A stretch of DNA of 8,593 bases from JBBECF01 sp040881945 (GTDB taxonomy: Bacteria; Pseudomonadota; Alphaproteobacteria; Dongiales; Dongiaceae): positions 1 through 8,593 of the forward strand of contig JBBECF010000008.1 in the NCBI GenBank assembly GCA_040881945.1, in the 5' to 3' direction. The notes beneath the pieces are model-generated. The model was not told where the DNA came from and searched no databases. It was given only the letters and a program-made list of their open reading frames with translations. The position numbers were made by a program, and so were the translations under genes. This document shows, one piece after another, positions 1-6,974 of this stretch (position 1 is the first letter of the stretch; each line of letters begins with the position of its first letter).

Positions 1-720
1 GTGCCGGCGCGCAACGGCAGCTACGGCTGGTGGGGGGCGGTGCGGGCCGGCGACAGCCCCGGGGAACCGCTGCATTGGACCAGGACGGAGACTGCGCTGC
101 TGTTGCTGCCCGGCGAGTACGACGTCTATTGGGTGCAGGACAACAACAACAGCGATAGGCCGCTGCGTCTGGCCGCCGGCGTCAAGGTTGAATCCGGACA
201 GGTGGCGAGCGTGCGCGCCGATTCCGGCGTCAAGCTGGAGATTGCGTCCTGGGTGCCGGCGCGCAACGGCAGCTACGGCTGGTGGGGGGCGGTGCGGGCC
301 GGCGACAGCCCCGGGGAACCGCTGCATTGGACCAGGACGGAGACTGCGCTGCTGTTGCTGCCCGGCGAGTACGACGTCTATTGGGTGCAGGACAACGACA
401 ACAGCGATAGGCCGCTGCGTCTGGCCGCCGGCGTCAAGGTGGACTCGGGACAGGTGGCAAGCGTGCGCGCCGACTCCGGCGTCGGGCTGAAGGTCCCGGC
501 CGGCACGCCCGCCCTCAACGCGAGTTACGGCTGGTGGGGACTGATCCGGGCCGGTGGCGGGCCGGACGATTGGGTGCAATGGTCGAAGGGCCGCTTCGAT
601 CTGCCGCTGCTGGTGCCGCCGGGCACCTATGACGTTTTCTGGAAACAAGACAACGACAGCAAGCCGGAGCGCAAGAAGCAGGGCGTCGCCGTCGGCGCCG
701 GCCAGCTCGTGACGGTCGAT
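1..720 (+). repeat. 252-bp in-frame tandem repeat, three visible copies
   Basis: Copies begin at 1, 253 and 505, an exact 252-base (84-codon) period. Copies 1 and 2 are nearly identical at DNA level: bases 1-188 and 253-440 differ only at 145 (A) versus 397 (G), turning Asn into Asp. Divergence, including synonymous changes, rises toward the end of the unit. Copy 3 (505 to about 720) keeps the YGWWG, PPGTYDVFW and QDND landmarks but is otherwise clearly diverged. The array is cut by the window edge, so the true copy number is unknown. The pattern fits recent unit duplication or gene conversion between the first two visible copies. Confidence 0.95.
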
Positions 721-2691
721 CTGGGCGCGCCCGAGGCGGCCCCGCAGGTCGCGACCGAAACCGCGGCGGCGCCACAGCCGGCCACGGCGGCGGCCCCGAC
801 CGCCGCGGCTTCGGCGAAATCGGTCATCGCGTCATTCGGGGTCACGTCGGAAGGGAGCACCGGCTTCGGCGCGAACTTCCCCGAAGGCACCAGCCGCGTC
901 GATGCCGTCTATAGCTGGAAGAATGCGCCCACCGGCCTCCGCGTGGATCTGCGCTGGTCCAAGGAGGGGACGGTCGTGCTCGAGCAGAACGAGGAGCTGA
1001 CCGAGCCGGAGGGAACCAGCCGCTGGTACATCTTGATGCAGGCCGGCGCGGCGCTGTCGCCCGGCAGCTACCGGGTCGAGCTGCTGGAAAACGGCCAGGC
1101 GTTGATTCCGGCGATGACGTTCACCATCGGCGCGGCCGACGCCGGCGAAGTCACCGCCGATGTGGCCGCCGCGATCCGCAGCGCCGAGCAGGCGGGCGCC
1201 GCTCCCGCCGAGGGCGAGCAGCTCGCGGCCGACGATTTCGAGACTCCGGGCAGCGGCTGGAGCGTGATCGAGACCGACATGGCGAAGGCCGGTTATGCGA
1301 ACGGTCTCTACCGCATCGCCTTCGCCGGGGGGCCGTCCCCCTTGGCGTTCGGCAGCCAGCTCGGCGCCAGCTACGGCGACGTGATCATCGAGGTGGACGC
1401 GACGCCGGCCCCGGGCTCGCCGGCACATCCCTATGGGCTGTTCGCGCGCGCCCAGGATCAGGACAATTTCCACGGCTTTGTCATCGCCTCCGACGGCTCT
1501 TACGCCGTCATCCGCGTCAATGGCAGGCACTCCGCCCTGGACAGCCCGGTGAACGCCGTCATGGCCGCCGGGGTGCTCCGCCCCGACGGGCAGACCAACC
1601 GCCTGCGCCTCGTCGCGGAAGGGTCGAACCTGCGATTCTTCGTGAACGGCAATCTGGTCGCCGAGGTCGGGAAGGCCCTGTGGGCGGAGGGTGGCGCTGG
1701 TGTCATCGCCGTCAATCCCGGCACGACACCCGTGGAGATCGGCTTCGACAACTGGCGCGTCTGGCGCATTGCCGCCGCGGCGGCGGCGCAGCCCGCGACG
1801 GTTGATTTCGCGCAGTACGCGCCGCGGGAACCGTCGGCGATCAAGGAGGTCGCGCTCGGTTGGGCCGAGGCCGACGAAGATGGCTATTTCCCGGACCGCG
1901 CCGGCACCGAATTTGCCGAGGGCGTGACCCAGATCGTCGTCTGGTTTCGCTTCGCCGGCGCGCGCACGGGGCTTGCGCTCGCGGCGCGATGGTACCTCAA
2001 TGACGCGCCGCTCTTCGAATCCGACTCCATACCGGTCGCGCAATCCGACGGCAAGATCTGGTGGGGCATGGTCCGCGACGACCAAATGTCGTTGGCCGCC
2101 GGCGCATACCGCGTCGAGCTGCTCGAGGACGGCAAGGCGGTCACGGTCATACCCTTCACCGTCGTGCCCAGGGCGGCCGACGCGACCCCCTGGGTCGGTC
2201 GCGGTTGGCAGCCCGCGTTCGACCTGTCGGACGGCACTTACGTGAACGACACCCACCGCCTGCGGCTGACGGTCCCGGCGGGTTGGGTGGTCGGCAACGA
2301 GCTCGTCCAGTCGGTGCGCGTCCTCTGGGTCATGGCCAAGCTAGGTCCCGACGGGCAGTCCCGACTCACCGTCAGCATTTTGCGGGTCAAGGGCCGCGAG
2401 TTGCGCAATGCCGAGGAGTTCTTCCAGGACGAGCTGCGGGATCTCCGCGCCACCACGATGACGATCGGCGGCGAAACGAAGCCGTTCAGCGAGATCCACG
2501 AGGCCGGTCCGACCGACCGCGAGGGGGTGTACGAGATCGTGCACACCCTGACCCATGACGGGAACCGTGCCCGCAATATCCATTTCGTGCGCAACGGCAT
2601 CGGCTACATCGTCAGTTTGAAGGCCGCGGCGGACGCGTCGGCGGACGAGCTCGCCGAGCTCGACGCCGTTCGGCGATCGATGGGGCTCTAG
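1..2691 (+). CDS. Multidomain repeat protein, 5'-truncated by the window edge
   Basis: 896 codons are visible, ending in TAG. The GTG at base 1 is almost certainly an internal valine: the same GTG recurs at 253 at the same place in the next repeat, so the gene starts upstream. Visible order by residue in this fragment: three 84-residue-period repeats (1-84, 85-168, 169-about 240), each with a SYGWWG motif, a PG(E/T)YDV(Y/F)W strand and a QDN motif; an Ala/Pro/Thr linker (about 242-273); beta domain A (about 274-376); a LamG/jelly-roll-like module (about 411-590, DDFETPGSGW to FDNWRVWRI); beta domain B (about 614-723), which resembles domain A and shares YRVELLE; and a C-terminal alpha/beta domain (about 733-896) whose VPAGW...EFF...Y.V pattern recalls PsbP/Mog1-like folds. 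The composition suggests an extracytoplasmic binding or adhesion protein, but no signal peptide can be seen because the N-terminus is missing. The fold assignments are inference. I do not recognise the gene as a named family. A membrane protein gene follows after two bases. Confidence 0.85.
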   Translation: MPARNGSYGWWGAVRAGDSPGEPLHWTRTETALLLLPGEYDVYWVQDNNNSDRPLRLAAGVKVESGQVASVRADSGVKLEIASWVPARNGSYGWWGAVRAGDSPGEPLHWTRTETALLLLPGEYDVYWVQDNDNSDRPLRLAAGVKVDSGQVASVRADSGVGLKVPAGTPALNASYGWWGLIRAGGGPDDWVQWSKGRFDLPLLVPPGTYDVFWKQDNDSKPERKKQGVAVGAGQLVTVDLGAPEAAPQVATETAAAPQPATAAAPTAAASAKSVIASFGVTSEGSTGFGANFPEGTSRVDAVYSWKNAPTGLRVDLRWSKEGTVVLEQNEELTEPEGTSRWYILMQAGAALSPGSYRVELLENGQALIPAMTFTIGAADAGEVTADVAAAIRSAEQAGAAPAEGEQLAADDFETPGSGWSVIETDMAKAGYANGLYRIAFAGGPSPLAFGSQLGASYGDVIIEVDATPAPGSPAHPYGLFARAQDQDNFHGFVIASDGSYAVIRVNGRHSALDSPVNAVMAAGVLRPDGQTNRLRLVAEGSNLRFFVNGNLVAEVGKALWAEGGAGVIAVNPGTTPVEIGFDNWRVWRIAAAAAAQPATVDFAQYAPREPSAIKEVALGWAEADEDGYFPDRAGTEFAEGVTQIVVWFRFAGARTGLALAARWYLNDAPLFESDSIPVAQSDGKIWWGMVRDDQMSLAAGAYRVELLEDGKAVTVIPFTVVPRAADATPWVGRGWQPAFDLSDGTYVNDTHRLRLTVPAGWVVGNELVQSVRVLWVMAKLGPDGQSRLTVSILRVKGRELRNAEEFFQDELRDLRATTMTIGGETKPFSEIHEAGPTDREGVYEIVHTLTHDGNRARNIHFVRNGIGYIVSLKAAADASADELAELDAVRRSMGL

Positions 2692-2693
2692 GC

Positions 2694-3260
2694 GTGCCGG
2701 GTCGACATTGGTACTGGATCGCGGCCGCGATTCTGGTCGCCAGCGCGGCGGCGGCGACCTGGTTCATCTTGTCGCGCCTGGGCGGGCTCGAGGGCGAGCT
2801 GGCGCGCGTCGTGGTGCCCGGCCAGACGGAGATTCCGCTGGCCGAGCCCGGGCAGTACACGATCTTCCATGAGCCCGAGAGCGTGGTCGATGGACGCTAC
2901 TACGCCGCCCCGACCATTTCCGGACTGGAGGTGCGCGTCGAATCGACGGCGACCGGCGCGACGATCCCGCTCGCCGTGCCGCCGGCGAGCACCAGCTACG
3001 AGATCGGCGGCCATTCGGGGGTCTCGATCTTCGTGTTCGACCTGGAGGAGCCGGGATGGTACCGGATCGTCGCCGGCTATGCCGACGGCCGCGGCGAGCC
3101 CCGAACCGTGCTTGCCATCGGCCTCGGATTCGTCGGCAAGCTGTTCGCGATGATCCTGGGTGGCTTGGCCATCGGGCTCGGCGGCTTCGCCGTCGCGGTC
3201 ACCCTGGCCTCGGTCGTCTTGCTCAAGCGGCGCCGCGCGATCCGCGCGGCGCAAGTCTAG
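2694..3260 (+). CDS. Hypothetical membrane-anchored protein with periplasmic beta domain
   Basis: 188 residues from a GTG start two bases after the upstream stop; a GGGG run at 2682-2685 is the only ribosome-site candidate, so translational coupling is likely. A hydrophobic segment at about residues 7-27 is followed by a presumed periplasmic beta-rich region (about 30-138) with PGQ.EIPL, EPGQYTIFHE, ISGLEVRV and EPGWYRIVAGY strands. A long hydrophobic stretch (about 139-177, one Lys at 149) comes next, then a basic tail KRRRAIR. Basic residues at both ends favour a cytoplasmic N- and C-terminus with the middle domain outside, by the positive-inside rule. I do not recognise a named family. Its position between the repeat protein and an RDD membrane protein suggests the three work together in the envelope; this is inference from spacing only. 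Confidence 0.85.
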   Translation: MPGRHWYWIAAAILVASAAAATWFILSRLGGLEGELARVVVPGQTEIPLAEPGQYTIFHEPESVVDGRYYAAPTISGLEVRVESTATGATIPLAVPPASTSYEIGGHSGVSIFVFDLEEPGWYRIVAGYADGRGEPRTVLAIGLGFVGKLFAMILGGLAIGLGGFAVAVTLASVVLLKRRRAIRAAQV

Positions 3261-3269
3261 AGGGGGAAG
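3261..3269 (+). promoter_or_regulatory. Ribosome binding site that fixes the RDD protein start
   Basis: A purine-rich AGGGGGAAG lies directly after the upstream TAG and just before the ATG at 3272. The reading frame is open back to 3056, but upstream candidates sit inside the preceding gene, lack such a site and would add an Arg-rich, non-family N-terminus. Confidence 0.75.
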
Positions 3270-3271
3270 CC

Positions 3272-3709
3272 ATGAACTACGCGGGGGTCGGGTCGCGCGC
3301 CGTCGCCACGATCATCGATTCGATCGTCTTGTTCGTCGTCTTTTTCGCCATAGCCGCGGCGGCGGGACAAACCACGGAGGAAGGCTTCGAGCTGACCGGC
3401 GCCCCGTTCTTCATCGCCACCGTCGTCGGTTTTGTTTATTACATCGTGCTCGAGGCGCTGTCCGGCGCGACCTTGGGCAAGAGGATCGTGGGCCTGCGCG
3501 TCGTGCGCGAGGATGGCGGGGGAATCGGCTGGCGCGAATCGGTCATTCGCAATCTGCTGCGCATTGTCGACGGCCTTCTCCTCTATCTGGTCGGCGCGGT
3601 GCTCGTCTGGACGTCGGCGAAGCGCCAGCGGCTGGGCGACCGCATCGCCGAGACCGTGGTGGTGCGTGGCCGCAAGGCGTCCGCGGGCGAAACTTCGGCG
3701 CAGGCCTGA
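3272..3709 (+). CDS. RDD family integral membrane protein
   Basis: 145 residues. The start is the ATG behind a strong ribosome site, giving the family-like N-terminus MNYAGVGSRAVATIIDSIVL. RDD family landmarks are present: Arg9 and Asp16 in and just before the first membrane segment, the loop motif ATLGKRIVGLRVV (residues 66-78) after the second, the conserved R93/R97/D100 cluster in IRNLLRIVDG, and a KRQRLGDRIAETVVV tail with Asp123. Three membrane segments are visible at about 9-30, 46-66 and 98-114. The length is typical of a minimal RDD protein. RDD proteins are diverse: some have been proposed as transporters, and many are small partners of unknown role. The gene lies 11 bases after the previous one and looks like the last of this plus-strand set; the next gene is convergent, 19 bases away. 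I saw no clear hairpin-plus-T-run terminator between them. Confidence 0.9.
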   Translation: MNYAGVGSRAVATIIDSIVLFVVFFAIAAAAGQTTEEGFELTGAPFFIATVVGFVYYIVLEALSGATLGKRIVGLRVVREDGGGIGWRESVIRNLLRIVDGLLLYLVGAVLVWTSAKRQRLGDRIAETVVVRGRKASAGETSAQA

Positions 3710-3728
3710 GCGGCCGGCGGGCGCGCTG

Positions 3729-4064
3729 CTATCCCTCGAGCATCATGTTGCGGGTGCCGGGCGGCAGCGAGACGGTGAGCCCGTCGAGCTCCTCGGTGAT
3801 GATGATCTGGCAACCGAGCCGCGAGCTGCGCGTCAGGCCGAAGGCGAGATCGAGCATGTCCTCCTCGTCCTCGCTGGCGGCGACGAGGGCGTCGTACCAT
3901 TCCGAGTCGACGATGACGTGGCAGGTCGAGCAGGCCAGCGAGCCCTCGCAGGCGCCCTCGAGGTCGACGTTGTTGCGGTGCGCGATCTCCAGCACCGACA
4001 GGCCGACCGGGGCCTCGACCTCGAGCCGTGTCCCGTCGGGGTTGATGAACGTCAGCTTCGGCAT
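3729..4064 (-). CDS. fdx: ISC-type (adrenodoxin-like) [2Fe-2S] ferredoxin
   Basis: 111 residues starting MPKLTFINPDG. The cluster ligands are Cys39, Cys45, Cys48 and Cys85 (C-x5-C-x2-C, then a distant C in RLGCQ), the pattern of bacterial Fdx/adrenodoxin. The region after the third Cys (EDEEDMLDLAFGLTRSSRLGCQ) closely follows E. coli Fdx wording, including the acidic patch used for partner binding. In the ISC system this protein donates electrons for cluster assembly, with IscS as a known partner. A GGAG lies about ten bases before the ATG. The gene is 59 bases downstream of iscS on the same strand and likely on the same transcript. A plant-type photosynthetic ferredoxin is unlikely, since the C-x5-C spacing differs from the plant C-x4-C pattern. 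Confidence 0.9.
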   Translation of the reverse strand: MPKLTFINPDGTRLEVEAPVGLSVLEIAHRNNVDLEGACEGSLACSTCHVIVDSEWYDALVAASEDEEDMLDLAFGLTRSSRLGCQIIITEELDGLTVSLPPGTRNMMLEG

Positions 4065-4123
4065 CAGGTCGCTCTCCGTAACCGGCCGACCGCGCGGCCG
4101 TCAAGCCCGCGGCCGGCGCCCGG

Positions 4124-5329
4124 CTATTCCGCCGCCGCCGGGTTGCGCGCGCCGCCCGCGCGCCGGCGTCGCACCGCCGCCACCAGCCGCTCGACCGCGA
4201 GGTCGACCTCGGACTCGGTGGTGAAGCGGCCGACGCCGAGCCGCACCGCGCCGCGCGCCGCAGTCGCGTCGATGCCAAGCGCGCGCAGCACATAGGACGG
4301 CTCCAGCGCGGCCGAGGAGCAGGCCGAGCCCGAGGACATCGCCAGGTCCGGCAGGTCGGCCATCAAGGTCTCGCTGTCGATCCCGGCGAAGCCGAGATTG
4401 AGGTTGCCGGCAATCCGCCGCTCGCGGTCGCCGTGCAGCGCGACCTCGCCGAGCCCGCCCGCGATGCCGTCATAGAGGCGGTCGCGCAGGCCCTGGAGCC
4501 GCGTCGTCTCGGCCGCCATCTCGCGTCCGGCGATCGCGCAGGCCTCGCCGAGGCCGACGCACAGCGGCGCCGGCAGCGTGCCCGACCGCAGGCCGCGCTC
4601 CTGCCCGCCGCCGTCGATCAGCGGCTCGAGCCGCACCCGCGGCCGGCGCCGCACATAGAGCGCGCCGATGCCCTTGGGGCCGTAAGTCTTGTGGCCGGAG
4701 ATGCTCATCAGGTCGATGTTCATGGCCGCGACGTCGAGCGGGATCTTGCCGATCGCCTGCGCCGCGTCGGTGTGGAAGTGGACGCCGCGGGCGCGGCACA
4801 GCGCGCCGATCTCGGCAAGCGGCTGGATGACGCCGATCTCGTTGTTGACCGCCATGACCGAGACCAGCACGGTGCGCTCGGTGACCGCCGCGGCGAGGCG
4901 GTCGAGGTCGATCAGACCGTTGGCCGCGACCGGCAGGTAGGTGACGGCAAAGCCCTCGCGCTCGAGACGGCGCGCGCTCTCCAGCACGCATTTGTGCTCG
5001 GTGACGCAGGTGACCAGGTGGTCCTTGCGCTCGCGGTGGAAGCGCGCGACGCCCTTGAGCGCCAGATTGTTCGATTCGGTGGCGCCCGACGTGAAGATCA
5101 CTTCCTTCGGGTCGGCGCCGATCAGCGCCGCGACCTGGGCCCGCGCGGTCTCGACCGCCCGCTCGGCGACGCGCCCTGGCCCGTGCTGGCGGGAATGCGG
5201 GTTGCCGAACATCTCGGCGAAATACGGGCGCATCGCCTCGAGCACCCGCGCGTCGACCGGCGTCGTCGCCTGATAGTCGAGATAGACCGGCCGCGTCGGC
5301 CGGTTGTCGCCGTGGTTAGTTCCGGTCAT
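4124..5329 (-). CDS. iscS: Cysteine desulfurase IscS, group I
   Basis: 401 residues. PLP enzyme that removes sulfur from L-cysteine, giving alanine and a persulfide for Fe-S cluster and tRNA thiolation pathways. Visible landmarks: YLDYQATTPVD at the N-terminus, SGATESNN (residues 81-88), EHKCVLE with His112 stacking on PLP, HTDAAQ with Asp188 and Gln191, the PLP-binding Lys214 in SGHKTYGPKG, and the catalytic Cys337 in SSGSACSSAALEPSYVLRALG, the long mobile Cys loop of group I enzymes. E. coli IscS has Lys206 and Cys328, so the offsets agree. The frame is open upstream to 5959, but the ATG at 5329 gives the family N-terminus and overlaps the preceding stop by four bases (ATGA), which suggests translational coupling. 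A short extension (MTGTNHGDNRPTR) precedes the conserved start. The Arg/Ala-rich C-terminus ends without the usual E. coli IscS tail used for IscU contact; that difference is my reading from memory. Confidence 0.93.
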   Translation of the reverse strand: MTGTNHGDNRPTRPVYLDYQATTPVDARVLEAMRPYFAEMFGNPHSRQHGPGRVAERAVETARAQVAALIGADPKEVIFTSGATESNNLALKGVARFHRERKDHLVTCVTEHKCVLESARRLEREGFAVTYLPVAANGLIDLDRLAAAVTERTVLVSVMAVNNEIGVIQPLAEIGALCRARGVHFHTDAAQAIGKIPLDVAAMNIDLMSISGHKTYGPKGIGALYVRRRPRVRLEPLIDGGGQERGLRSGTLPAPLCVGLGEACAIAGREMAAETTRLQGLRDRLYDGIAGGLGEVALHGDRERRIAGNLNLGFAGIDSETLMADLPDLAMSSGSACSSAALEPSYVLRALGIDATAARGAVRLGVGRFTTESEVDLAVERLVAAVRRRRAGGARNPAAAE

Positions 5330-6447
5330 GCGGCCGGCGCCGCGACGGCCGGGCGGCGGGCCGCCAGGGCGCTCCACGCCTCGACGAGGCGGTCGATGTC
5401 GGCGTCCGCGGTGCGCCAGCCGAGGCTGACCCGGATGGCGCTGCCGGCCGTGTCCTCGGCGACGCCCATGGCGCGCAGCACGCGCGACGGTTGGACCTTG
5501 CCCGACGAACAGGCGGCCCCGGCGCTGACCGCGACGCCGGCGAGGTCGAGCGCCATAACCTGGGTGGCCGCGGCCAGGCCCGGCAGGGTGAAACACGAGG
5601 TGTTGGGCAGGCGCGAAGCCGCCGCCCCGAACACGGTCGTGGCCGGGACCGTCGCGCGCAGGCGCGCTTCGAGGGCGTCGCGCAGCCGCGCCAGGCGCCC
5701 CTGCGCCGCCAGCTCGGCCTGCGCCAGCCCGGCCGCGACGCCGAAGCCGGCGGCGCCGGCGACGTTCTCGGTGCCGGCGCGCCGGCCGCGCTCCTGGCCG
5801 CCGCCGCGCAGCAGCGCCGTCAGGGCGACGCCGTCGGCGACGATCAAGGCCCCGCTGCCCGGCGGTCCGCCGAGCTTGTGCGCCGACAGACTCAGCAGAT
5901 CGACCCCGAGGGCGGCAAAATCGATCGGGATCCGCCCGGCCGCCTGGACCGCGTCGCAATGCACGAGCGCGCCGGCACGGCGCGCCGCCGCCGCCGCCGC
6001 GGCGACCGGCTGGATCACCCCGGTCTCGTTATTGGCCAGCATGACCGATAGCAGCGCCGGCGGCCCCGCACGCGCCAGCAGCGCGTCGAGCGCCGCGAGG
6101 TCGATCACGCCGTCCGCCGTGACCGGGACGGTTTCCGCGTCGGGCGCGGCGTTCGCTACGGACTCATGCTCGATCGCCGAGACGATGCGGCGGCGGCGAT
6201 CGCTGCCGGCCAGCGCCAGGTTGTTCGCCTCGGTGCCGCCGCCGGTGAAGACGACCTGGTCGGGCCGAGCGCCGACCAGGGCGGCGACCTGCTCGCGCGC
6301 CTCCTCCAGGCGGCGGCGCGCCAATCGGCCGAAACGGTGCACCGACGACGGATTGCCGGTCAGACCCAGCGCCTCGGCCACGGCCGCGACGACGGCCGGC
6401 CGCATCGGCGCGGTGGCGTTGTAATCCATGTAGACGGCGCGTTCCAT
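5326..6447 (-). CDS. NifS-like cysteine desulfurase (class V aminotransferase family)
   Basis: 373 residues, a second PLP-dependent cysteine desulfurase directly before iscS. Landmarks: YMDYNATAPMRP, GNPSSVHRFG, GGGTEANN (residues 69-76), EHESV with His94, HCDAVQAAG with Asp165 and Gln168, the PLP Lys191 in SAHKLGGPPG, and Cys313 in SAGAACSSGKVQPSRVLRAMG. All catalytic positions are intact, so it should be active. It differs clearly from the IscS next door (SAHKLGGPPG versus SGHKTYGPKG), so it is an old paralogue and not a fresh duplicate. Comparable NifS-like genes sit between iscR and iscS/suf genes in other alphaproteobacteria (from memory). The ATG at 6447 is preferred; a second ATG at 6429 would remove residues MERAVY. 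The gene begins 24 bases after the iscR stop. The exact acceptor is unknown; it may serve a scaffold other than IscU. Confidence 0.9.
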   Translation of the reverse strand: MERAVYMDYNATAPMRPAVVAAVAEALGLTGNPSSVHRFGRLARRRLEEAREQVAALVGARPDQVVFTGGGTEANNLALAGSDRRRRIVSAIEHESVANAAPDAETVPVTADGVIDLAALDALLARAGPPALLSVMLANNETGVIQPVAAAAAAARRAGALVHCDAVQAAGRIPIDFAALGVDLLSLSAHKLGGPPGSGALIVADGVALTALLRGGGQERGRRAGTENVAGAAGFGVAAGLAQAELAAQGRLARLRDALEARLRATVPATTVFGAAASRLPNTSCFTLPGLAAATQVMALDLAGVAVSAGAACSSGKVQPSRVLRAMGVAEDTAGSAIRVSLGWRTADADIDRLVEAWSALAARRPAVAAPAA

Positions 6448-6471
6448 CCGGCCCCGCTCCGCGGGCTAGGT

Positions 6472-6960
6472 TCACCCGGCCGCGACCGTCGTCCCGCCGC
6501 CGCCTCGCCCGCCGAGCGCATCATGACCGAGCGCGCCGCCGCCGCCAAGCACGCGGCGGCCGCGCACGTCGGCCAGCGTCACCGAACTGAGATAAAGCTG
6601 GATCTGATTGCCCAGTTCCTGCCACAGCTCGTGGGTCTCGCAGCGCGCCGCGTTGCCGTGGCAGCTTTCCGGCGAGCCGGGCAGGCAGCGCGCGGCGCGG
6701 ACCGGCTCGTCCACCGCCCCGACGATGTCGGAGATGCGCGTCTCGGACGCCGGCCGCGCCAGGCGATAGCCGCCGCCGGGGCCGCGCACGCTGGCGACCA
6801 GCCCGCCGCGGCGCAGCCGGGCGAAGAGCTGTTCCAGGTAGGACAGGGAAATGCGCTGCCGTTCGGCGATGTCGGCGAGGGTAACCGGGCGGCCGTCGCC
6901 GTGTCCGGCCAGATCGACCAGCGCCATCACGGCATAGCGGCCCTTGGTGCTCAGTCGCAC
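6472..6960 (-). CDS. iscR: Rrf2-family Fe-S sensing regulator IscR
   Basis: 162 residues from a GTG start, giving the classic MRLSTKGRYAVMALVDLA. The winged-helix DNA-binding part spans about residues 1-70. It includes the recognition segment SLSYLEQLF with Glu43, the position that tunes site selectivity in E. coli IscR, and the wing RGPGGGYRLAR. The cluster ligands are Cys92, Cys100, Cys107 and His110 (CETHELW). E. coli has the same set at 92, 98, 104 and 107, so the loop here is slightly longer (C-x7-C-x6-C). In the family the [2Fe-2S] form represses its own operon through type 1 sites, and loss of the cluster relieves repression. The C-terminal 30 or so residues are Gly-rich and probably disordered. 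A matching type 1-like site lies before cysE, the first gene of the operon. The gene starts 12 bases after the cysE stop. Confidence 0.95.
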   Translation of the reverse strand: MRLSTKGRYAVMALVDLAGHGDGRPVTLADIAERQRISLSYLEQLFARLRRGGLVASVRGPGGGYRLARPASETRISDIVGAVDEPVRAARCLPGSPESCHGNAARCETHELWQELGNQIQLYLSSVTLADVRGRRVLGGGGALGHDALGGRGGGGTTVAAG

Positions 6961-6968
6961 GCGATCGG

Positions 6969-6974
6969 TTCCTC
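6969..6974 (-). promoter_or_regulatory. iscR ribosome binding site overlapping the cysE stop codon
   Basis: Minus-strand GAGGAA lies eight bases before the GTG start of iscR. Its first two bases are shared with the cysE TGA at 6973-6975. This supports the GTG start and suggests that iscR translation is linked to cysE translation. Confidence 0.75.

Noticed and set aside
1..3. GTG as a true start codon of the repeat protein
   Set aside because: The identical codon occurs at the same position in the second repeat, so it encodes valine in a gene that begins upstream.
832..2256. 474-codon minus-strand open frame opposite the repeat protein
   Set aside because: The composition is dominated by Arg, Gly, Asp and Val without any recognisable motif, whereas the plus-strand frame shows repeats and domain structure with codon-level conservation.
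3056..3271. N-terminal extension of the RDD protein
   Set aside because: It lies inside the previous gene in another frame and is Arg-rich; a strong ribosome site marks the ATG at 3272.
3710..3728. Terminator between the convergent RDD and ferredoxin genes
   Set aside because: The 19-base spacer is GC-rich but has neither a convincing hairpin nor a T-run on either strand.
4083..4100. CGGCCG-loop-CGGCCG inverted repeat between iscS and fdx
   Set aside because: The six-base arms are low-complexity GC, expected often in DNA of this composition, and no T-run follows; I would not call it a terminator.
5330..5959. Upstream extension of the iscS frame to 611 codons
   Set aside because: The extra part reads the NifS-like gene out of frame and is Arg/Gly-rich. 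The ATG at 5329 matches the family N-terminus and gives an ATGA overlap.
4433..6424. Very long plus-strand open frame (663 codons) across the two desulfurase genes
   Set aside because: It is antisense to two well-supported PLP enzymes with complete catalytic motifs. Its translation is Arg/Ala/Pro-rich low-complexity typical of shadow frames in GC-rich DNA.
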